Shown here one piece after another: positions 36,185 to 44,804 of a stretch of 64,000 nt of DNA. Source of the stretch: Rhodothermaceae bacterium bin80 (lineage in GTDB: Bacteria > Bacteroidota > Rhodothermia > Rhodothermales > Bin80); NCBI GenBank assembly GCA_002238805.1, contig MPNB01000001.1, forward strand, positions 1 to 64,000. Direction: 5' to 3'. A model generated the notes under the pieces. The model ran no database searches, had not been told where the DNA came from, and saw nothing but the letters and a program-made list of their open reading frames with translations. Position 1 is the stretch's first letter. The number at the start of each line of letters is the position of its first letter. A program made the translations under genes and the position numbers.

Positions 36185-36409
36185 TTGTCAGCGATGGGGA
36201 TTGCTGGACTTTCGGGAGGAACGGCAGAAAAGCCTGTTGATCTGGTTTGGATTGGGTATGCTGATGCTCACGAAGCGTGGGCTGTTAAGCATCAATTTGG
36301 ACAGGATCGCAATATGCAGAAGAGTAAGATTGCTGCCCTCAATATTGCACTTCAGTCATTACGCAAACGGAGCAACCGCAGTAGCAAAATTGATTTCTCC
36401 TCAAACTAA
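36185..36409 (+). pseudogene. C-terminal fragment of CinA-like nicotinamide-nucleotide amidohydrolase
   Basis: The frame reads GIAGLSGGTAEKPVDLVWIGYAD ... QFGQDRNMQKSKIAALNIALQSLRK. This is the C-terminal half of the CinA_C domain (GIAGP.GGT..KPVG.V.I....... R......R....A...AL..LR). The upstream half, including the start and the active-site serine region, is missing. It is a relic at the edge of the Fic/methylase island. Its position suggests that the island arrived with, or next to, a broken cinA. Confidence 0.6.
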
Positions 36410-36433
36410 CTAGGTAAGGTCGGTTGAGCAAGG

Positions 36434-37306
36434 TTAGAACAACTTGTCTCGCGTAATTACCAATTCAGGAATCCGTTGATGATTTGTGGTTTTCATTTCA
36501 ACCGAGACTGCATCAAAGTCGTAACGTTTTACTAATTTTCTGACTTCAGGCGAACAATCATAGGTCATCAGAAAATTTGCGTTACTATCAGCCAATACTG
36601 AGAAGATGCGCTCATGATCTACTCTGTGATGGGTATACAGGCGAGCTCCTGCCCGCTTCCCGTCATTGGTTGTATATGGTGGATCAATAAAGAACGCTAC
36701 ACCCTCATGGCTGCACCGTGATTCCAATGTCTGTAGACCATCGCCCTCGTAGAATCGCAATCTATCACAATGTTCAGCGATGGCTTCAAATCTGAGAATT
36801 AGTGTATCTGGATACCATCGGGAACAAATACCACCATTGTTTTCACCCTTCCTTATATACGAACTTCCAGACGCTAGAATTCCACCACGACGTGTCCGAT
36901 TTAATACAAGTGTACGAAAACCTTGATCTTGGACCGTTTCGGGGAACTTAAGGGCTATACGTTCAACGCCAGCACGCGTGGGGGTAAAGGTTCGAATGCG
37001 CTGGATTATTTCCTCTGGATACTCTAATGCTGTCCGCCAGAACGAAGAGATATCCCGATCCAATTCCACCATTATCGCCCGTTGTGCGAGGTTATCCATA
37101 ACAGCTGTCAGTGATACGATCCCCCCGCCAGCAAATGGCTCTACGAGTAAGTCAACTGGGCTCTTGAGCCATTCTTTGATATGAGGTACAAGCCACGTTT
37201 TGCCGCCAGGATAACGCAAGGGGCTACGCTGCTTTACACAAGAAACGTTCGCGGCCAAGATGGACGACATTCTGAATTTCTGAAGAACTGATGATTTGAC
37301 ACTCAT
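36434..37306 (-). CDS. D12-class DNA adenine methyltransferase
   Basis: A 290-residue N6-adenine methylase of the Dam/D12 alpha group. Motif X is RYPGGKTWLVPHI (31-43), motif I VEPFAGGGIVSLTA (55-68), motif IV DPPYTTNDGKRAG (208-220). It is the third gene of a minus-strand operon after a ParB-like gene and a restriction-nuclease-like gene; the gap to the latter is 91 bases. In this context it is likely the protective methylase of a restriction or defence unit rather than a housekeeping Dam. An in-frame ATG at 37270 is an alternative start. Confidence 0.88.
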   Translation of the reverse strand: MSVKSSVLQKFRMSSILAANVSCVKQRSPLRYPGGKTWLVPHIKEWLKSPVDLLVEPFAGGGIVSLTAVMDNLAQRAIMVELDRDISSFWRTALEYPEEIIQRIRTFTPTRAGVERIALKFPETVQDQGFRTLVLNRTRRGGILASGSSYIRKGENNGGICSRWYPDTLILRFEAIAEHCDRLRFYEGDGLQTLESRCSHEGVAFFIDPPYTTNDGKRAGARLYTHHRVDHERIFSVLADSNANFLMTYDCSPEVRKLVKRYDFDAVSVEMKTTNHQRIPELVITRDKLF

Positions 37307-37397
37307 TTAAGCAGAATCGTAGTAGAACTTTCGGAAATTCCTGGTTTACCGTTAACGAGGACCTTTAGCGAATCGCTACCAGACTAACATTTGGATC

Positions 37398-38384
37398 TTA
37401 CAAGTCAAAGTAGTTCCTTACCCAATCTGAGGCATCCCCCAATTTATTGAAGCCCTCAATTTCAACATTATCCTGAACCAGCTTTTCAGCTTTCAGTACT
37501 CGGCTGGGTACGCGAAGACGATGTAGTAGATTCCCGACCATTAAAACATCGTCCCTGAATGTTTCATCGGGACGAGCGAATGGGATCACATGATACGCGA
37601 TCATTTTGGTCACAGGTTGACGTCCGAACCAGCGTTTTGTAAAACGACTATTGATCTGGTCAAGAATTGACTTTTCCTTCCAATTTTTTCCTGTCGCGAC
37701 TTGGGCGGCTACAAGTAGAAAGCCGGGCAAACCATCCTTAGGTTCCTGGCAGCCAAATATATCTACCCCATCGTCCTTTGGCGAGGTAGGGGCTGATACA
37801 TCAGGCTCTATGCCTCCATCTTTGAGTATGCTCCAAATTTCTGTTAGTTTCTCCAGAAAACCTGAACGATCGGGTCGAGGAAAACCAAAAGACCAAGCAC
37901 GTCCTCCGACCTCACCGGCAATAGCAGCTGTCGCAATGTATTGGAAATACTCTCGAAGCGCACGTACCTCGGAGACAGATGGGTATTCGTCAATATCATT
38001 CAGTAGTTGTGAAACTGTGCGTAAGTTCGATAGAAGAAGGGATACCAGATATGCTGTATGGGCAAAATTGAGTTGCTCAGAAGCAAACGAAATGGTTTCT
38101 CCACGTGCATCCAATTTGAATGGATAAGAGGTCTGGAGTATATCCTTTCGCGATTGCATCCGTCCTATAGTATCTGTGACCACTCGTTCGCGCTCCTCTA
38201 TTTCGATAGCGACATTTTGAAAATCATAATCGGATGACATTTCCATCGCATCAACAATATCTCGACTGAGCGAGAATTTGTCTTCTGAAAGTACAGCTTT
38301 CAATTCCAGGTAATCAGCAGCTAAGTCAAGATCTGGTTGAGATCCAGAAACCTGTTCGCGCGGTAGGTACACACTGTCACTCAT
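37398..38384 (-). CDS. Putative restriction-like nuclease partner
   Basis: A 328-residue protein I do not recognise by name. The C-terminal half has a PD-(D/E)XK-like arrangement: KDDGVDIFG (Asp208), then about 20 residues later VAAQVATGKNWKEKS (Gln228, Lys233 or Lys236). The Q-x-A-x-G-K-N-W pattern appears in restriction-like proteins where Gln replaces the usual Glu. The N-terminal 150 residues are helical. Its start overlaps the ParB-like gene by 8 bases, so the two are coupled. Nuclease activity is inferred from this motif only; it could also be a DNA-binding effector without catalysis. Confidence 0.6.
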   Translation of the reverse strand: MSDSVYLPREQVSGSQPDLDLAADYLELKAVLSEDKFSLSRDIVDAMEMSSDYDFQNVAIEIEERERVVTDTIGRMQSRKDILQTSYPFKLDARGETISFASEQLNFAHTAYLVSLLLSNLRTVSQLLNDIDEYPSVSEVRALREYFQYIATAAIAGEVGGRAWSFGFPRPDRSGFLEKLTEIWSILKDGGIEPDVSAPTSPKDDGVDIFGCQEPKDGLPGFLLVAAQVATGKNWKEKSILDQINSRFTKRWFGRQPVTKMIAYHVIPFARPDETFRDDVLMVGNLLHRLRVPSRVLKAEKLVQDNVEIEGFNKLGDASDWVRNYFDL

Positions 38385-39534
38385 TCATTCCCTCAGAAAC
38401 ATCCGTCCTCTTCTTTTCCATTCGCTCATGTATCGCTTGCGCTGTCTCGGAAATCTCTTCTGCTATATCAATGAGAGAGGTATTTTGGCCGTCAAAACCG
38501 CGCACGTTTTGGAATGCTTCACGAATTTTCGAACGTGTAAGCAGCAATGATTCTATTAACTTTTGGTCCGCGGGTAGCGTGCTTTCGTGAGCCTCCTCCA
38601 AGGAACTCCTCGCTTTGAGGACCGTCAGTGACGCTGTGTTATTTAACACTTCCCCCAGACGTTTAATATCTGGATTCTGTGACCGTATTACCGGATTTTT
38701 GCCATCCTGCTTGGATCCATAGATCCAAGTCAGCAGTTCAGCCAAATGTTTCACTTTGTCTTCAGAGACGGGATTCGGCCGCGGTTCATAGCTTGCCCAT
38801 TGTGCATCAAGGCCGAGAAACTTTCTGTAATCTGGACGTGATAATGCTGTGTACAGGTGCGAGAAACTGAAACGTGGGTTCCATCGATCTTCTATATTAA
38901 AGAGCGACTCGTTTTCTGCCTGCTCTAATACATGGATTGCATGGACCATCCGTTTTATAGTCTGGTGACTATCTCCAATCTGGTTTGCTATTTTGGTAAG
39001 AGAAAGGTTGCTATCCCTGTGCCAGCGGGCAGCAAATTTAGCTTTAGCATAAGAACTCCACCGGGCAGCACCATTGATATGTTTAAATCCGATGAATGCA
39101 TCTGCGTCTTCACGATTAGCGACCCGGTATACGGAAATCTTCTTAAGCGTGTCTCTGCACTGCTGAGTTATTCTTGGGATCCTAATCCTAGTCTGAGTCG
39201 CATCATATATTTTATTACTCAATTTAGCGTCTCTCAATAGACGGACTGCAGCTAGTCGGCGATTACCTTCTAGTACGGTAAGTCTCCCCTCCTCCCTACA
39301 GACAATAAATGGCTCAATGTCCATGTACCCATTCGCAGCAATTGACTGGAGCAATTCACTGAGGTCCTCGGCCCGATAGAGACGTGCGATGATTGCTTCA
39401 TCAGACACTCCAATACCCATATCAGTTAGGCGTGGATTTCGAGCATCTAGATCCAGGCAATCAACTGAAATCTGCCTGACACTTTCCAAGGGCACCTCTT
39501 CCTGGGGTTTTGATGGACCACCACTGTTAGACAT
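38377..39534 (-). CDS. ParB/Srx-fold N-terminal domain protein
   Basis: A 385-residue protein with a ParB N-terminal domain (about 20-110): DLDARNPRL, LSELLQSIAANGYMDIEPFIV and VLEGNRRLAAVRLL (87-100), the ligand or nucleotide-binding pocket. An HTH-like segment follows (LTKIANQIGDSHQTIKRMV, about 175-195), then helical sequence rich in charged residues. ParB-fold proteins act as CTPases, nucleases or specificity factors. No ParA is next to it, and downstream are a nuclease-like gene and an adenine methylase, so partition is unlikely. It is the first gene of that operon. Confidence 0.85.
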   Translation of the reverse strand: MSNSGGPSKPQEEVPLESVRQISVDCLDLDARNPRLTDMGIGVSDEAIIARLYRAEDLSELLQSIAANGYMDIEPFIVCREEGRLTVLEGNRRLAAVRLLRDAKLSNKIYDATQTRIRIPRITQQCRDTLKKISVYRVANREDADAFIGFKHINGAARWSSYAKAKFAARWHRDSNLSLTKIANQIGDSHQTIKRMVHAIHVLEQAENESLFNIEDRWNPRFSFSHLYTALSRPDYRKFLGLDAQWASYEPRPNPVSEDKVKHLAELLTWIYGSKQDGKNPVIRSQNPDIKRLGEVLNNTASLTVLKARSSLEEAHESTLPADQKLIESLLLTRSKIREAFQNVRGFDGQNTSLIDIAEEISETAQAIHERMEKKRTDVSEGMNE

Positions 39535-39816
39535 GATTTGGCTAAAATTTAATGGCTGATTTAATGGCTAGTCGGGAATCATGACAAATTAAGTTCATCA
39601 CGGATTCAATTGATCGACTGGCTTTCAAAGCTACGTCATGCACTCTTGAATACAATACAACTCAACGCTGCTCCTCAACGCGTAGCTAAAAACTTAACAG
39701 TTAGGAACTCTGTAAAATACATGTCACAGAATCAAAAGTGCCGATGACTGGCACCAGAATTCGGTCCTCCAAAGAGTCCTGGGTTAGACTTTCAAAAGGG
39801 TCACGAAGGAGAGCAT
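39535..39816. promoter_or_regulatory. Divergent intergenic region of the ParB-nuclease-methylase operon
   Basis: 282 bases between the operon start (39534) and a small plus-strand gene (39817), AT-rich compared with flanks. It must hold the operon promoter. I see TAACAGTTAG near 39699-39707 as a small dyad (TAAC/GTTA), but no consensus boxes that I can assign with confidence. No gene is seen in it. Confidence 0.35.
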
Positions 39817-40065
39817 TTGGCTCGAGTATCAAAGACGAATAAGCGTGGCCGTCCAACCAAGGACGTGGCACACATCCAGCGTCGCTTCCTTTATCAACTG
39901 AGGATATTGCAAGGTAATCCTAAACACCCCACCAAGAACAATCAAGAATTGATAAAAATTAGCAAATTGTGCCCTAACGCTATCATATCTTGCGCTAAGA
40001 GCGAACGCTATTGGATGAGTTGCTCAAGTATAGGCCCCTATCTTGTGGACTCCTACCAAGCCTGA
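39817..40065 (+). CDS. Small basic protein divergent from the ParB-like gene
   Basis: An 82-residue frame starting at TTG, preceded by GAAGGAG six bases upstream, one of the better ribosome-binding sites in the window. The N-terminus is very basic with an AT-hook-like KRGRPTK; the rest (RRFLYQLRILQGNPKH, NNQELIKISKLC) resembles no family I know. It could be a controller of the adjacent operon, or a fragment of a larger gene. Confidence 0.4.
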   Translation: MARVSKTNKRGRPTKDVAHIQRRFLYQLRILQGNPKHPTKNNQELIKISKLCPNAIISCAKSERYWMSCSSIGPYLVDSYQA

Positions 40066-40076
40066 CATCAGATGTC

Positions 40077-41252
40077 TTAATTTGTTCGGAGTGACTGATA
40101 GAGCTCAGTCGTTCGCTTTGCAACAGCTCTCCAGCTAAAATTCGCCTCTACACGTTCGCGCCCCCGACGCCCCATTGTGCGACTTCGGTCAACGTCCTGC
40201 ATTAACAAATCAATTTTGGTTGCCAACCGCCGCGCAAAACCTTCGCCCTCGAGCTCCACCAAATGTCCGGTCTCTCCCTCCACCACCACCATTGGAATAC
40301 CTCCCACATCTGACGCTACAACAGCTGTCTCACAAGCCATCGCTTCAAGGTTAATGATCCCAAATGGCTCATACACCGAGGGACATACGAACACTTGGGC
40401 GTGGGAATACAACACCACCAACTCAGGGCGCGGCATCATTTCACGGATCCAGATCACATTATGGGTTCCGGTGTTCTTCAGTTCAGTGACTTTCTGGATC
40501 ATTTCTGCTTCGATCTCCGGTGTATCCGGCGCACCGGCGGCCAGAACCACCTGTGTGCCGGGACGAAGATGGGCAATAGCATGTAACAGGTGAATTATTC
40601 CCTTTTGCCGGGTAACCCTCCCAACGAACAAGGCATATGGTAAGTCGGGATCCACACCATACTTCTGCAGCACGGCATCATCGTACTTTGGTCGGTACTC
40701 GTTCAAATCTATTCCGTTGGGAATCACATGAACTATATCTGGATCAATACCATACAGAGATACTACATCCTCCTTCATCTGGGGGGACACTGCAATCACG
40801 GCGTCTGCCGCCTGGTAAGCCGTCTTCTCGATCCAAGAACTTGCGTGATATGCACGACCCAGTTGCTCCACCTTCCACGGCCTGTGCGGCTCCAGACTGT
40901 GGGTTGTCAACAATAGCTTAGCGCCTGTGAGCTGTTTGACCAGACAGCCGGCCCAGTGAGAGTACCACGTGTGACAGTGAACGATATCGGTGGTTTCCGC
41001 TGCTGCAGCCATAGCCAGGTTTCGCTGCAACGTACCAAAAAACTTATTGCACCGAGGATCCGTACCCTCGGATGCCCCGACATCCGACACACCCTGTACC
41101 CTCAGGGAATCCGTAACCTGTTCCTGTTCTCCAAATGCATAGACCTGCACCGGGTTGTAACGTGCCAGTTCACGTACGAGGTACTTAACATGTACGCCTG
41201 CTCCACCGTAAATATTCGGCGGGTACTCATTCGTCAAAATGGTGATATTCAC
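40077..41252 (-). CDS. glgA: Glycogen synthase / alpha-maltose-1-phosphate synthase, GT4
   Basis: A 391-residue GT-B glycosyltransferase of family 4. N-terminal donor loop NEYPPNIYGGAGVHVKYLV, then VHCHTWYSHWAG, HVIPNGIDLNEYRP, FVGRVTRQKG and the E-x7-E motif in YEPFGIINLEAMACE. It matches the actinobacterial GlgA/GlgM type, which uses ADP-glucose to make maltose-1-phosphate or extend glycogen, rather than the larger GT5 GlgA. It is 9 bases after the permease gene on the same strand, so co-transcribed. Other glg genes are not in the window. Confidence 0.88.
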   Translation of the reverse strand: MNITILTNEYPPNIYGGAGVHVKYLVRELARYNPVQVYAFGEQEQVTDSLRVQGVSDVGASEGTDPRCNKFFGTLQRNLAMAAAAETTDIVHCHTWYSHWAGCLVKQLTGAKLLLTTHSLEPHRPWKVEQLGRAYHASSWIEKTAYQAADAVIAVSPQMKEDVVSLYGIDPDIVHVIPNGIDLNEYRPKYDDAVLQKYGVDPDLPYALFVGRVTRQKGIIHLLHAIAHLRPGTQVVLAAGAPDTPEIEAEMIQKVTELKNTGTHNVIWIREMMPRPELVVLYSHAQVFVCPSVYEPFGIINLEAMACETAVVASDVGGIPMVVVEGETGHLVELEGEGFARRLATKIDLLMQDVDRSRTMGRRGRERVEANFSWRAVAKRTTELYQSLRTN

Positions 41253-41261
41253 TCTGTGTCC

Positions 41262-43481
41262 TCAATCAATTTTTATCTGCCTCGGAGCACGCACGAACAA
41301 CACATCATGGAGTTGGTCATGATTGGTGAACACTTCCGCCCCGCGTGTTCTGAGTCCATGCATATCAAAACCGATAACCGTCAAGTCCGCATCAAAGGAC
41401 TTTTCAATGACCAGCTTTCTAAATGTCTCAGCAGTATCGGTTTCGATATACTCTATATTTTTCTCGGAAATCGGCAGCCTTCCCTCGTTGATCAACTGTG
41501 CAAATTCCCGCTGCGTCTCTTCTACTTCCGCCCCCGGTAGGGCAGCAAAAACTTGCACTTGTGCCTGCTGCCAATCCAGATGCCCCAGAAGAATGTAGCT
41601 GAGCAGAATCATCGTGTTGGCATTGGCTTTATCATTCCATGTCAGCCAGACATGGATGGAATCTCTGCTACCAAAGTGGGTTTCACTGTGACGAAGCACC
41701 ATTAACGTCATATCTGTGTCGGCTGCAAATTGACATTGATCCACAACACTCTTAACTACGTCCAGAGAATCCCGCCGTGCGAATTCGAACAGGATAGAAT
41801 TATTCGACATGCCGGATACGCCCGGAACCTGAAGTGTCTGCGCCAAAGCTGATATGATTGACGGGCTCACAACCGTGTCCATATACACCGTGCTGTTCTG
41901 TCTCTTAGCCAAATCCAACAGTCGAGACTTCACAGCATTGCTCTCAGAAAAGGTGGTCTCTGTTAGCATGCCCTTGATGAAATGCACGTAGGTGCCAAAA
42001 CCGTATCGGTGGCAAAGCCATCGCAGCATAGTCAACGGGCTGCGCCGATCAAACGTGCGATCGTTCACCATGATCACACTGGGACGCCATTCCTCAGAGG
42101 TCTGATCTACACGGCGCTGCTGCAATCGAATCTGCATGTAACGCGTTGCCTGGGTAATCACGTTATGGAAGAGCGAGGCTAGATCTCCTTCTCTACCCTT
42201 CGCTATGCGCAACCCCTGATACAGCACTACGAGCACCAGAATAGCAAGTATCGCAAAGGCGAAACTAATCTGAAACATCAGCAGGAAGCACATGATTGCT
42301 CCCAGTAAACTGATATACCAACGTGATCGAAAACTGGGACGATAACTGGGACGTGCAGCAAAATGCTCCAGAAAACTGATCGCACAAAGTGACCCGTAGG
42401 TTACCATGAAAAACATCGAAATCAGCGTTGCAACAAGGTTCACATTGCCCACGATCACAATAACCAGTGCTAAGACACCTGTGACTATTGTTGCATGACG
42501 AGGATCATTAGCAGCCCCCGTCCCGTGCGACACCCATGTATTCCCTCGCTTCCCTGGCAACGTATTATCTGCACCCAGCGCCTGTAATGTCCTAGGAGCC
42601 ACCAACACCGACCCAATTGCACTGCTCAAAGTCGCACAGCATAAACCTATCAGGATTGCTGGACCCCACACAGCGATCTGCGCCATAATCAATTGGTCCT
42701 CCGCCATAGCTTCAGGCGAAGCACTGATGTGAAGCTTGAAGACAACAGCCATATAGACAATCATCCCTGCAACCGTCGCCCACAATGTTCCTCGTGGTAA
42801 AGATTTACGTGGATTACGCAAATCTCCTGATAATCCTACTCCTGCTGTCATACCTGTGAATGCAGGAAAGACAATTGCAAAAACCACGATGAAAGAATCC
42901 GGCTGTTCAATCTTGTCCATTAAGCTGACTGCACCGGGATCAAATCCCTCCAGGGGTGAGCCCAAAAAGAACATGACGAGTGATCCTAGGAGTGTCGCCG
43001 CAACAACGTACAACATCTTGACGCCAAGGTCTGCCCCTCTCAATACCACCAGACCTAAGAGCATAATCAGGGCAGGAATTGAGATCCAACGCGGGTCGAA
43101 AGTTATGCCGAACTGGTCAGCCAGCACTGGCTCCAACCAGGTGAATGCCTCGGCAAAGGCAATCATGTAAAAAGCGACAGAGATCGCCTGGGATAAGTAC
43201 AGGCATATCCCAATCACACCACCAATTGTCGGTCCGAACGATCGGGAGATAATGAAATACTCCCCTCCTCCCTCCACTTTGCGATTGGTCGCAATCTCTG
43301 CGAGGGCTAAAGCCGTCGGAATGGTCACAAGGTGACCTAGGAAGATAATGCCGATTATGCCCAGTAAGCCCGTGTGGGCTACGGCATAGCCGAACCGCAA
43401 AAACATGATCGCCCCAAGGATCGTGCTGACCCCCGCGAGGAACACAGGCAGCGTGCCGAACCCGTAACCACGTTCTGTCAT
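41262..43481 (-). CDS. Cation-chloride-cotransporter-like permease
   Basis: A 739-residue protein. The first 480 residues are an APC-fold permease of about 12 helices (GVSTILGAIMFLRFGYAV, VEGGGEYFIISRSFGPTIGGVIGICLYLSQAISVAFY, FPAFTGMTAGVGLSGDLRNPRKSLP). The last 250 form a soluble cytoplasmic domain with VIMVNDRTFDRRSPL and ADLTVIGFD resembling the C-terminal domain of cation-chloride cotransporters. It likely moves K+ and/or Na+ with chloride or is a related amino-acid carrier. First gene of an operon with glgA, which could tie osmolyte or ion state to glycogen synthesis. Confidence 0.85.
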   Translation of the reverse strand: MTERGYGFGTLPVFLAGVSTILGAIMFLRFGYAVAHTGLLGIIGIIFLGHLVTIPTALALAEIATNRKVEGGGEYFIISRSFGPTIGGVIGICLYLSQAISVAFYMIAFAEAFTWLEPVLADQFGITFDPRWISIPALIMLLGLVVLRGADLGVKMLYVVAATLLGSLVMFFLGSPLEGFDPGAVSLMDKIEQPDSFIVVFAIVFPAFTGMTAGVGLSGDLRNPRKSLPRGTLWATVAGMIVYMAVVFKLHISASPEAMAEDQLIMAQIAVWGPAILIGLCCATLSSAIGSVLVAPRTLQALGADNTLPGKRGNTWVSHGTGAANDPRHATIVTGVLALVIVIVGNVNLVATLISMFFMVTYGSLCAISFLEHFAARPSYRPSFRSRWYISLLGAIMCFLLMFQISFAFAILAILVLVVLYQGLRIAKGREGDLASLFHNVITQATRYMQIRLQQRRVDQTSEEWRPSVIMVNDRTFDRRSPLTMLRWLCHRYGFGTYVHFIKGMLTETTFSESNAVKSRLLDLAKRQNSTVYMDTVVSPSIISALAQTLQVPGVSGMSNNSILFEFARRDSLDVVKSVVDQCQFAADTDMTLMVLRHSETHFGSRDSIHVWLTWNDKANANTMILLSYILLGHLDWQQAQVQVFAALPGAEVEETQREFAQLINEGRLPISEKNIEYIETDTAETFRKLVIEKSFDADLTVIGFDMHGLRTRGAEVFTNHDQLHDVLFVRAPRQIKID

Positions 43482-44056
43482 CGACCACCTGAGATCTGAT
43501 TAGCAGCCTGGCCTTCACGTGACTGGCCGCCACAATGACCCTACAAGAAACGATTGCTGCTTAGACCATCTATAGCAGCCCAGATTGTACAGTACCCTTC
43601 CGGATGAATAAGACCCTTTGCAGTTATGATCATGACCGTATCCGGCTTCCGGGACGACGTTTAGAGCCCCTCGCCAAATTACGAAATTATCTGTAATAGT
43701 CACATTTAACCGGGGCCCGGATAGATCTGTCCTGCCTCCCCGTACAAAGTGCTATCCCATGCTGAGTAGCCGGATATTTTCCCCAGCCACTCCAGTACAG
43801 GGATGACTCGTTTGATCTTGCGCTGTCGCATCATTACCCCAGACTCAGCACCCTCAGGACGAACAATATCGTGAATATTGAGAAACGAACTACTGCGTCA
43901 ATAATCGGCCGCTCGTATGTATAAAAGATGCTGATTCCGAACAACGGAATTGCAACACTGCGTACCTTTCAATGAAACAAGCCTGATTGCATAATTTTAT
44001 AGCACCTGCTAAAACTGCCTGACTTTCCATCTAAGCAACCTGCGCTCTCAATACCG
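43482..44056. other. Intergenic region between permease and response regulator
   Basis: 575 bases with divergent transcription. The only coding trace is a 42-codon minus-strand frame at 43706-43834 (KRVIPVLEWLGKISGYSAWD) that weakly resembles the start of SulP permeases and is listed separately. No terminator is seen. AT-rich stretches at 43920-43930 (TATAAAAG) and 43990-44005 precede the response regulator and could hold its promoter. Confidence 0.4.
43706..43834 (-). pseudogene. Possible N-terminal relic of a SulP-like permease
   Basis: A short frame beginning MMRQRKIKRVIPVLEWLGKI. The pattern R.IP.L.WL..Y of SulP N-termini is similar, but the first transmembrane helix is missing and a stop follows at 43706. 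With only 42 codons a chance match is quite possible. Confidence 0.22.
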
Positions 44057-44788
44057 ATGACCTCTCCCACTGCTGCCGGACCGGATTCGTGTACGATCCT
44101 GATTGTCGATGACGAGGATGACATTCTTGACCTCTTGCGTTACAATCTTGAGAAAGAAGGAATGCAGGTTATTACGGCCAATGATGGAATAGAAGCCTTA
44201 TCTGCCATTGAAACGGAATCCATTGATCTGGTCGTCCTTGATATTATGATGCCGCATATCGATGGCCTAGAAGTTTGCCAACGTATTAGAAGCAATTCCA
44301 AGTTCAAAACAATTCCCCTTTTATTTCTTACCGCACGCTCTGAGGAAGAAGATCACATCCGAGGCCTGGATGCCGGTGCCGACAGCTATCTGCCCAAATC
44401 TTTCGGCATCGGTGTAATTGTCTCTCAAATTAAAGCGCTCCTGCGCGGAACACAACGTATTTCTACCAACGACTTAACCGTGACCATCCTTGACCTGGAA
44501 ATTGATCTGGAGCGCTTTCGGGTCTTCCGTAACGGTCAAGGAACACGGTCTGAGCTTCGCTTTACTCGCAAAGAGTTCAAACTTCTGTACTTCATGGCCA
44601 GTACTTCCGGACGGGTATTCAAGCGGAAAACACTGATACGACAAGTTTGGGGGCGGACTTCAAAAGTAGGAGAGCGCACCGTTGATGTGCACGTGAGTAA
44701 GGTCAATAAAAAGCTAGGAAAGTACCATGGCAACGATTACATCATGTCCGTCGCGGGGGTAGGTTACCGCTTTCTCGAAGTAGAATGA
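44057..44788 (+). CDS. OmpR/PhoB-type response regulator
   Basis: A 243-residue regulator: receiver domain with acidic pair DDE (18-20), phosphoacceptor Asp62 in VVLDIMMP and Lys114 in YLPKSFG, then a winged-helix DNA-binding domain (FTRKEFKLLYFMAS ... GERTVDVHVSKVNKKLG ... SVAGVGYRF). It is 16 bases before a histidine kinase gene. Sequence and arrangement resemble PhoB/PhoR pairs of the phosphate regulon, but no pst or phoU genes are nearby to confirm it. Confidence 0.92.
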   Translation: MTSPTAAGPDSCTILIVDDEDDILDLLRYNLEKEGMQVITANDGIEALSAIETESIDLVVLDIMMPHIDGLEVCQRIRSNSKFKTIPLLFLTARSEEEDHIRGLDAGADSYLPKSFGIGVIVSQIKALLRGTQRISTNDLTVTILDLEIDLERFRVFRNGQGTRSELRFTRKEFKLLYFMASTSGRVFKRKTLIRQVWGRTSKVGERTVDVHVSKVNKKLGKYHGNDYIMSVAGVGYRFLEVE

Positions 44789-44804
44789 ACTCGGATCTTC
44801 TCGC

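Noticed and set aside
38377-39534. Chromosome or plasmid partition system
   Set aside because: No ParA gene and no clustered parS palindromes are near; the operon partners are nuclease-like and methylase genes.
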